Assembly (NCBI GenBank): GCA_013820975.1
Contig: JACDHQ010000088.1
Coordinates: forward strand, 1-7,525
DNA length: 7,525 nucleotides
Direction: 5' to 3'
DNA from: Gemmatimonadaceae bacterium
Lineage (GTDB): Bacteria > Gemmatimonadota > Gemmatimonadetes > Gemmatimonadales > Gemmatimonadaceae
Positions 1 to 4,848 of the stretch are shown piece by piece; the stretch's first letter is position 1; every line of letters starts with the position of its first letter. The notes under the pieces are model-generated. The model was not told where the DNA came from and searched no databases. It was given only the letters and a program-made list of their open reading frames with translations. Position numbers and translations under genes: made by a program.

Positions 1-1038
1 GATACGATGCAGGCAGTGCTCATGGAGCGCGCACGTGCCGGCGTTGGCGTCCTGTTCCTGCTCGATGCCTTCGGGGCGCAGAACCTGTCGCGCGAATGGA
101 GCGACAGCCTCGCCGCCGCCGGCGTGCGCGTGGCCCACCTGCGTCCCCTGCACTGGTACACGCTGCACAAGGCAGCGAACCGGTCGCACGTGCGCGTCGT
201 GGTGGTGGACGGACGGATCGGCTACACCGGCGGGTGGGGGCTGGCCGACTACTGGCTGGGCGATGGCCGCACGCCGGGCCAGTGGCGCGAGACCAACGCG
301 CGATTTACGGGGCCGGCGGTGCATGCGCTCCAGGCGGCATTCGCCATCGGCTGGGCCGAGGCCACCGGGGTGCTGATCACCGGTGAGATGTTCTTCCCGG
401 GGGTGATGCCCGACCAGCTGCAGGCGTCACGCACCGCCATGGAGGAGTCGGGGGCGGCGACCGACTCGGCGACCACGCCGGCGCGCACGGCGCTCGCCGG
501 GTTGCTGCTCACGCAGCCGACGGAGGGCAGCACCGGGGCCGAGCGATTCCTCGCGCTGACGATTGTCGGTGCGGAGCAGCGGTTGTGGATTGCGAACGCC
601 TACTTCGTCCCGGATGACGACTTTCGCGGACTGCTGGCGCGCGCGGCACGGCGCGGGGTGGACGTGCGGATCCTCACCGTGGGAGAGGAGACGGACGTGA
701 AGACGACGCGATATGCCGCGCGGGCGCGCTACGAGTCGCTGCTGGCGAGCGGCGTGCGGATCTACGAGTACCAGCCGTCGATGATGCACGCGAAGACCGT
801 CGTCGCCGACGGGCGCTTCGGGACGATCGGGTCGATGAACTTCGACAACCGGTCGCTCGCGTTCAACAACGAGTCGTCGCTCGTGGTGCTCGACACGGCG
901 TTCGCCGCGCAGATGGAGCGGGCGTTCGAGGCGGACCTGCAGTATTCGAAGGAGATCCTGCTGCCGGAGTTCCGGCAGCGCGGATGGATGGAGCGCGTCC
1001 TGGAGAGCGGGGCGACGATGCTCTCGCGGCTGCTCTGA
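1..1038 (+). CDS. Phospholipase D-like / cardiolipin synthase family protein, 5'-truncated by window
   Basis: PLD-superfamily enzyme, probably cardiolipin synthase-like, joining or hydrolysing phospholipid head groups at the membrane. The frame is open to the window edge. The codons before the first ATG (7) read Asp-Thr and continue the usual family sequence, so the true start lies upstream; at least some 50 N-terminal residues are probably missing compared with ClsB-type proteins. Numbering from ATG 7, the second HKD motif is canonical (HAKTVVAD, H261/K263/D268) and is followed by the family's GSMNFDNRS stretch. The first motif reads HVRVVVVD (H61/R63/D68), with Arg where Lys is expected, followed by GRIGYTGG. 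The two motifs about 200 residues apart match the two-lobed PLD fold. The stop at 1036-1038 lies 21 bp from the stop of the convergent MerR-type gene. Family call is firm; substrate is inferred. Confidence 0.9.
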   Translation, partial: DTMQAVLMERARAGVGVLFLLDAFGAQNLSREWSDSLAAAGVRVAHLRPLHWYTLHKAANRSHVRVVVVDGRIGYTGGWGLADYWLGDGRTPGQWRETNARFTGPAVHALQAAFAIGWAEATGVLITGEMFFPGVMPDQLQASRTAMEESGAATDSATTPARTALAGLLLTQPTEGSTGAERFLALTIVGAEQRLWIANAYFVPDDDFRGLLARAARRGVDVRILTVGEETDVKTTRYAARARYESLLASGVRIYEYQPSMMHAKTVVADGRFGTIGSMNFDNRSLAFNNESSLVVLDTAFAAQMERAFEADLQYSKEILLPEFRQRGWMERVLESGATMLSRLL

Positions 1039-1063
1039 GCGGCGGCTCCTGAGCGGCGGCTAC
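1036..1063. repeat. 14-bp tandem duplication over two convergent stop codons
   Basis: TGAGCGGCGGCTCC (1036-1049) is followed directly by TGAGCGGCGGCTAC (1050-1063), with one mismatch. The first copy starts with the TGA of the PLD-like gene; the second contains the TAG (minus strand, 1062-1060) of the MerR-type gene. No T-rich terminator is seen between the two genes. Confidence 0.7.
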
Positions 1064-1602
1064 TGACGGCCGCGGGCGACGGCGGCACGGACCGCCTCGC
1101 GCATGGCGAGGACGGCGTCGTCGTGCGCCGCCGGCGAATCGTCGCGCACGTGGATCTCGACGCCGTCGGTGACGGCAATCCGCCGCCACGAGTGCTGCAC
1201 GTCGTCGTCGGCCTGAACGGCGCGGTCGATGCCGGCGCCGAGTGCCGGTGCGAGCGAGCTGGCGACGCGGCGCTCGAGGGCGTCGCCGGCGACCTCCTTC
1301 ATCTCGCTCTTGATCTGCTCGAGCGTCGCGCCTTCGCGCTGCCGCACCTTGATCGCGAGGAGCTGCAGGAAGTGCCGGTAGTTGTAGGTCGCTGACGTGC
1401 CGGTTCCCTCGGGTCGATCGAGCAGGCCGTTGGCCACGTAGAAGCGCACCGACCGCGCGCTCGGCGCCTGGCGCGCCGACGCGTTGGTGGGACGGATGCC
1501 GGCGGCATCGGCGAGCGCGGTGACGTGCGCCGCGAGGCCGCGGGCGTTCCACGGGGCGTACCGGGAGTGGGCGCGAAGGAGTGCAACCGGGGATTCAGCC
1601 AT
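1060..1602 (-). CDS. MerR-type HTH transcriptional regulator
   Basis: 180-aa DNA-binding protein. Residues about 20-100 form a MerR-like winged helix-turn-helix. The hallmark stretch VRFYVANGLLDRPEG (52-66) is followed by an aromatic YNYRH segment and a Leu-rich helix ending in LEQIKSEM, as in the N-terminal half of MerR regulators. Residues about 100-180 are a separate C-terminal domain with no metal-binding cysteines, so a metal-sensor role is unlikely. The ATG at 1602 is chosen although the frame stays open upstream, because family similarity starts here and the upstream extension is Arg/Pro/Ser-rich without domain character. There is no Shine-Dalgarno before 1602; a TATACT box ends 7 nt upstream, suggesting a leaderless mRNA. 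It follows the histidine kinase gene by 82 bp on the same strand. Ligand and targets are unknown. Confidence 0.8.
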   Translation of the reverse strand: MAESPVALLRAHSRYAPWNARGLAAHVTALADAAGIRPTNASARQAPSARSVRFYVANGLLDRPEGTGTSATYNYRHFLQLLAIKVRQREGATLEQIKSEMKEVAGDALERRVASSLAPALGAGIDRAVQADDDVQHSWRRIAVTDGVEIHVRDDSPAAHDDAVLAMREAVRAAVARGRQ

Positions 1603-1609
1603 GGCAGGC

Positions 1610-1615
1610 AGTATA
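1610..1615 (-). promoter_or_regulatory. Candidate -10 box (TATACT) for leaderless MerR-type gene
   Basis: On the minus strand TATACT (1615-1610) is followed by 7 nt and then the ATG at 1602. With normal -10 to +1 spacing, transcription would begin at or next to the A of the start codon. No good -35 hexamer is visible at 17 bp spacing. The box stands out in otherwise GC-rich flanks. Confidence 0.5.
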
Positions 1616-1684
1616 ACCCGGAGCCGACGACCCCTGCCACTCACCCGACAGCATCGCGCTACGGGATAGGCCGGGCGGCTGCCG

Positions 1685-2845
1685 TCAGGGGCGCGGCGCG
1701 GCGGGTAGGGAAACCGTGGCGACGGTGCCCGACTCGGCGGAACTCTCGAGCGACAGCGTTCCCCCGTGGTCGTCGAGGATCCGACGGCACAGGGGGAGCC
1801 CCATTCCCGTGCCCCCTTCCTTGGTCGTGAAGAAGAGGTCGAAGGCGCGACGAAGGGCGTCTGGGCCGATGACCGGTCCGCCGTTGGCGAGCCGGCACCG
1901 CCACGACCCGTCGGGCGGGGCAACGGCGGTGAGGGAGAGGTCGGTGCCCTCGGGGGCTGCGTCCGCGGCGTTCACCAGCAGGTTGGTGAATGCGCTGGCT
2001 AGCTGCGGGGCGTCGATCGGGCACTGGCGTGCAGGCTCCGCCCGGACACGCTGGAGCTTGAGCGCCTTGCTCTCGAAGAGCCCTCGCTGCTGCTCGAGCA
2101 CCTCGTCCCAGATGCGGTCAGGATCGCCGGGAACGAGCGAGCCCGACGACGGCTGGCCGAATTCGAGGAGCGCGTTGACGGTGCTGTTCATCCGCTCGAC
2201 CTCGCGCAGAATCCGGCCGACGTTCTTTTCGACCGCAGGATCCTCGTTGACCCGAAAGCGGAGCAGCTGGGCTGCGCTGCTGATGCCGAAGAGCCGGTTG
2301 CGTAGTTCATGGGCGAGCCCCGTCGTCACTTCGTCGACGGTGGCCACGCGCCGACGCTGCTCGAGGCGGACGACCGCCCGGGCGCGCTCGAGCGCCGCGC
2401 CGGCGTGCGCGGCGATCCCGGACAGCACGCGCGTGAGCTCGTTCGCCACTGCGTCGGTGGCGGGTGCATCGACGACCACCGTCAACACCCCGTGAGGTGA
2501 AGTGCCGGAGCGGATCGCCGCGGTCACCTCGGCGAGCTCTCCCCGGCGCTCCATGAGCGGCGTGTCCGATGCGAATGCGGCGCGCCACTGCCCGGCGAGG
2601 CGTTCGGCGAGGGCCGATGGCGATTCGCCGAAGCCGGAGTGGTGGGCGAGCGTCAGGGCATCGGGATCGCCACCATCGGCGAGGGCGATTGCGGCACTTT
2701 CGCAGCGCGTGGCACGTTGCAGCTGCTGGCCGAGCTCCGCGACGACGCGGTCGGCGGAGAGAGGGCGCGCAAGCGCGAGTCCCGCATCCGCGATGGGGTC
2801 GTGGTTCTGCCGATCGGCCGGCTGCGGGGTGGGACGACGAGTCAT
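1685..2845 (-). CDS. Soluble sensor histidine kinase (GAF-HisKA-HATPase), NtrB-like core
   Basis: 386-aa two-component sensor kinase without membrane segments, so cytosolic. Residues about 20-165 resemble a GAF sensor domain. A dimerisation/phosphoacceptor helix contains GLAHELRNRLFGISS with phospho-acceptor H179. The ATPase domain has the N box (FTNLLVNAADAA, N288 and N292), the F box (FDLFFTTK, 335-342) and the G2 box (GTGMGL, 345-350). The G1 box reads LANGGPVIG (319-327): the usual adenine-contacting Asp is Asn321 and one Gly is Val325. Asn here does occur in some NtrB/PAS-type kinases, so activity is not excluded. The ATG at 2845 is the first usable start; no Shine-Dalgarno is visible upstream. 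A perfect hairpin ends 23 bp before it. No response regulator is seen in the window, so the partner and signal are unknown. Confidence 0.88.
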   Translation of the reverse strand: MTRRPTPQPADRQNHDPIADAGLALARPLSADRVVAELGQQLQRATRCESAAIALADGGDPDALTLAHHSGFGESPSALAERLAGQWRAAFASDTPLMERRGELAEVTAAIRSGTSPHGVLTVVVDAPATDAVANELTRVLSGIAAHAGAALERARAVVRLEQRRRVATVDEVTTGLAHELRNRLFGISSAAQLLRFRVNEDPAVEKNVGRILREVERMNSTVNALLEFGQPSSGSLVPGDPDRIWDEVLEQQRGLFESKALKLQRVRAEPARQCPIDAPQLASAFTNLLVNAADAAPEGTDLSLTAVAPPDGSWRCRLANGGPVIGPDALRRAFDLFFTTKEGGTGMGLPLCRRILDDHGGTLSLESSAESGTVATVSLPAAPRP

Positions 2846-2868
2846 TGGAAGTGGAGGTGGGGCAGAGA

Positions 2869-2905
2869 GCAGAACGGCGGCGCATGGGGCGCGCCGCCGT
2901 TCTGC
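2869..2905 (-). terminator. Perfect 15-bp stem-loop between H1-like gene and histidine kinase gene
   Basis: 2869-2883 (GCAGAACGGCGGCGC) is the exact reverse complement of 2891-2905, with a 7-nt loop. On the minus strand it starts 12 nt after the TGA of the H1-like gene and ends 23 nt before the kinase ATG. The tail after the stem (TCTCTGCCCC) is only partly T-rich, so it may be an imperfect intrinsic terminator, an attenuator or an mRNA 3'-end stabiliser. The stem symmetry is certain; the role is inferred. Confidence 0.65.
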
Positions 2906-2917
2906 AGGAAATGCGCG

Positions 2918-3871
2918 TCAGCGGCGGCGGCCGCCGCCCTTGCGTGCTGGCGCCTTCCTCGCCGGCGCCTTCCTGCCTGGTGCCTTCTTCATCGGGGACT
3001 TCGGGGACTTCCTTGCCGGCGCCTTTTTCATCGGCCCCTTCTTCGCCGGGCCCTTCTTGGCGGGTGCTTTCTTGGCCGGTGCCTTCCTGGCCGGTGCTTT
3101 CCTGGCCGGTGCTTTCTTCGCCGGTGCCTTCCTGGCCGGTGCCTTCTTGGCCGGTGCCTTCTTGGCCGATGCCTTCTTCGCCGGTGCGTTCTTCGCTGGC
3201 GCCTTCTTGGCTGCGGACTTCTTCGCTGGCGACTTCGTAGCGGACGCATTCTTCGCCAACGCGCTCTTCATCGCTGCGTTCCCGGCGGTCTGCGCCGTCC
3301 TGGCCGCGGGCTTCGAGCCGCCGCCACCCGCGCCCGCCTTGGTGATCGATCCACTCGAACCGCCGGTGCCCGCTGCGCCGCCGCGTGCGGCGCTGCCACC
3401 CGCCTGCGAGTCGGAGCTGCCGGTGGAGTCGGAGGAGGTGCGCGAACTGCCCGCGCTGGCACCTGGAACGGCGCCGGTTCCACCGGCGGATGCGCTGGCG
3501 AGCCCGCTGCCGCCGGTGCTCGGCCGGGCGGCCTTGCCCTTCACCGTCGGCGGACGGCCGCGGCGACGCGGCGTGGCGCCGAAGATGTCCTCCTCTTCTT
3601 CCTCCTCCTCGCCGGCGTCGTCGTCCTCGTCGGGCGACTCGGGCGCGTCTTCCTCCTCGTCGTCGTCATCGTCGGTGCTGTCCCAGAGGTCGTCGCTCTC
3701 GTCGCGATGAGTCGTCCAGCCGCCATCCTCGTCGTCGTCGCCGTCGTAGGACGATCCCCCACCCCCACCCCCACCCCCACCCCCGCTCCCGCTCCCGTAG
3801 CCCAGATCGTCCCCGTCGTCATCGCGATCCGAGAACCGCAGCTCCTCGTCCTGCTCATCACCGCGCGGCAT
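2918..3871 (-). CDS. Histone H1-like protein: acidic N-terminus, AT-hook, Lys/Ala/Pro-rich repeat tail
   Basis: 317 aa with three compositional zones. Residues 1-98 are strongly acidic (Asp/Glu runs at 67-75 and 88-95) and interrupted by a run of ten glycines (30-39). Residues 101-108 read PRRRGRPP, matching the AT-hook core (GRP flanked by Arg). Residues about 113-205 are a Ser/Gly/Ala/Thr linker. Residues about 205-317 are a basic tail of pentapeptide units such as KKAPA and RKAPA, ending GGGRRR. This resembles the C-terminal tail of histone H1 and bacterial Lys-rich proteins such as Pseudomonas AlgP. Acidic plus AT-hook segments recall Myxococcus CarD's HMGA-like region. The likely role is nucleoid DNA binding or compaction (inference). 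ATG 3871 is chosen over upstream in-frame starts because AGGAGG sits 5 nt before it. All zones are low-complexity and probably disordered. Confidence 0.82.
   Translation of the reverse strand: MPRGDEQDEELRFSDRDDDGDDLGYGSGSGGGGGGGGGGSSYDGDDDEDGGWTTHRDESDDLWDSTDDDDDEEEDAPESPDEDDDAGEEEEEEEDIFGATPRRRGRPPTVKGKAARPSTGGSGLASASAGGTGAVPGASAGSSRTSSDSTGSSDSQAGGSAARGGAAGTGGSSGSITKAGAGGGGSKPAARTAQTAGNAAMKSALAKNASATKSPAKKSAAKKAPAKNAPAKKASAKKAPAKKAPARKAPAKKAPARKAPARKAPAKKAPAKKGPAKKGPMKKAPARKSPKSPMKKAPGRKAPARKAPARKGGGRRR
2945..3240 (-). repeat. 15-bp tandem repeat array coding for KKAPA-type pentapeptides
   Basis: Read on the plus strand, the unit is close to TTCTTGGCCGGTGCC, repeated roughly twenty times with third-position and Lys/Arg variation. 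It is most regular at about 3050-3180. A 15-bp period keeps the frame, so unit gain or loss changes tail length without breaking the protein. There are no spacers, so it is not a CRISPR array. Confidence 0.85.
3756..3796 (-). repeat. Hexanucleotide G-rich tract with G-quadruplex potential
   Basis: On the coding (minus) strand, two GGG runs are followed by five G5 runs separated by single T residues. The plus strand shows five C5 runs at 3756-3784, then CCC at 3788-3790 and 3794-3796. It encodes much of the polyglycine run of the H1-like protein. The 6-bp period keeps the reading frame. Both DNA and mRNA fit the four-G-tract, short-loop rule for G-quadruplexes. Confidence 0.8.
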
Positions 3872-3876
3872 GCCCG

Positions 3877-3882
3877 CCTCCT
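3877..3882 (-). promoter_or_regulatory. Shine-Dalgarno (AGGAGG) of H1-like gene
   Basis: Full consensus AGGAGG on the minus strand, 5 nt before the ATG at 3871. It decides the start against the longer in-frame extension that begins at 4042. Confidence 0.85.
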
Positions 3883-3996
3883 GATATGACGTGTGACTGC
3901 CAGTGCATCGTCGTATGGTCCCGCGTCGATCGCGCACCGTCCGGGCGGCTCCCGCCGCGCTGCCGGCGTGGACGCCAGGCGCGCGGGGCTGCACGT

Positions 3997-4018
3997 CGCG
4001 TGCCTCGTGCGGCACGCG
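3997..4018. repeat. 8-bp perfect inverted repeat
   Basis: CGCGTGCC and GGCACGCG are separated by 6 nt, about 130 bp upstream of the H1-like start. No T tract follows on either strand, so an operator or leader hairpin is as plausible as a terminator. Confidence 0.4.
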
Positions 4019-4070
4019 CGACATGGTGCACATCCGACCCACGGCTTTCTACTGGAATGCGGAGCAAAGC

Positions 4071-4087
4071 GCAATGGGGCGCATTGC
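4071..4087. repeat. 6-bp inverted repeat, candidate operator
   Basis: GCAATG-N5-CATTGC lies in the least GC-rich part of the divergent region. Its half-sites and 5-bp spacing suit binding by a dimeric regulator. The regulator is unknown, and chance occurrence is possible. Confidence 0.3.
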
Positions 4088-4274
4088 TTCGTGGGATCGC
4101 ACGCGCGCTCTCCTTGCCGCGGTTGTACGACGCGTTCAATCGCAGCTGCGGCAGGCCGCCGGCGCGAGCGACGGTCATCAATGCGTCGGCGACCTCCACC
4201 TGCGACAGCGCGAGGAGCATCTCGTCGCCTTGACACCAATCCTACCTTCCGGCGGCGTGATCGACCGTTTCCAT

Positions 4275-4281
4275 AGAGGAG
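4275..4281 (+). promoter_or_regulatory. Shine-Dalgarno (AGAGGAG) of flavodoxin-like gene
   Basis: AGAGGAG ends 6 nt before the ATG at 4288 and fixes that start. Confidence 0.8.
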
Positions 4282-4287
4282 CAGGGA

Positions 4288-4806
4288 ATGCCGAAGCTGC
4301 TGGTGCTCATCGATGGCGAGGACGAAGGGATCGCGGCGGTTGCCGAATCGATCCACGAGGGGGCACGCAGCGTCCGGTTCGCCGAGTCCGACCTCATGCG
4401 CCTGCCGGGGAACCCCGGCCCGGTGCGGATCGCCCGCCTCCGAACGCTGGACGAGCCCGACGGGCTGCTGTCGTACGATGCGATCGTGATTGGCGCCCGC
4501 CCCGGGGGGGAGGGGGGCCTCGCCCGCATGCTCGAGGGCGCGGGGCGCCTGGGGATGCATGGAAAGCTCGCCAACAAGCTCGGGTCGGTCTTCCCGGCAG
4601 CCGCTCCGTCAGCCGCCGGAGCTGACAACCCCCTCTGGCCACTCCTCGCCCCGATGGCGCGTTACGGAATGATCCTCGTCCCGCCGGGCTATGCTGGCCC
4701 GGACGGCAACCCCGAGGACCTCCCGGCCGCCGCTCGCCGGCTCGGCAAGCGGCTGATCGACATCGCGGCCTGGATCACCCATGCGAGGTCGCACCATCAT
4801 CATTGA
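4288..4806 (+). CDS. Degenerate flavodoxin / WrbA-like protein with natural His4 C-terminus
   Basis: 172 aa, close to flavodoxin length. The order of elements follows the WrbA/NAD(P)H:quinone oxidoreductase fold: beta-strand MPKLLVLID, a helix starting near residue 14 (IAAVAESIHEGA), YDAIVIGARPGG (63-74, the place of the WrbA YDAIxFGTPTRFG motif), then GKLANKLGSVFPAAAP (the GK-x-GSVF strand) and a GMILVPPGYA strand. The N-terminal FMN-phosphate loop (normally Ser/Thr-rich) reads DGEDEG, and the second flavin loop lacks TPTRFG. Flavin binding is therefore doubtful and the role unknown. The chain ends in Ser-His-His-His-His, which could bind metal. A G7-A-G6 run lies at 4504-4517. The next gene starts 42 bp downstream on the same strand, so they are probably co-transcribed. 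Confidence 0.72.
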   Translation: MPKLLVLIDGEDEGIAAVAESIHEGARSVRFAESDLMRLPGNPGPVRIARLRTLDEPDGLLSYDAIVIGARPGGEGGLARMLEGAGRLGMHGKLANKLGSVFPAAAPSAAGADNPLWPLLAPMARYGMILVPPGYAGPDGNPEDLPAAARRLGKRLIDIAAWITHARSHHHH

Positions 4807-4848
4807 GCGGTCGCGCCGCCGGGCGCATTGGCATGAGGCACCCCGGCG

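Larger units (their letters stand above)
3872..4287. other. Divergent intergenic region with dyads and one doubtful short ORF
   Basis: 416 bp between the H1-like gene (leftward) and the flavodoxin-like gene (rightward), so it should hold promoters for both. Dyads seen: CGCGTGCC (3997-4004) with GGCACGCG (4011-4018); GCAATG (4071-4076) with CATTGC (4082-4087); and the palindrome CGCAGCTGCG (4141-4150). A TTGACA at 4230-4235 looks like a -35 box but lacks a -10 at normal spacing. A minus-strand ORF, 4220-3858 (120 aa), has strongly G/C-biased third positions over its first 40 codons only. It then loses coding character and overlaps the start of the H1-like gene. It resembles no family I know and may be a remnant or chance. 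Confidence 0.5.

Noticed and set aside
1603..1923. N-terminal extension of the MerR-type gene
   Set aside because: The extension overlaps the 3' end of the kinase gene, is Arg/Pro/Ser-rich, and the domain plus the -10 box point to ATG 1602.
2945..3240. CRISPR-like repeat array
   Set aside because: Units are 15 bp and contiguous, without spacers, and encode protein in frame.
2502..3710. Long plus-strand ORF with FLAGA-type hydrophobic repeats
   Set aside because: It is the antisense of the KKAPA repeat region and of the kinase N-terminus. The hydrophobic repeat is just the complement of Lys/Ala/Pro codons; the minus-strand gene has a consensus Shine-Dalgarno.
3872..4042. 57-residue N-terminal extension of the H1-like protein
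   Set aside because: AGGAGG at 3877-3882 directly precedes ATG 3871, and the extension does not share the acidic composition of the head.
4230..4235. TTGACA as a -35 box for the flavodoxin-like gene
   Set aside because: A good hexamer, but no -10-like sequence lies 16-18 bp downstream (the region is GGCGGCG); kept only as a note in the intergenic entry.
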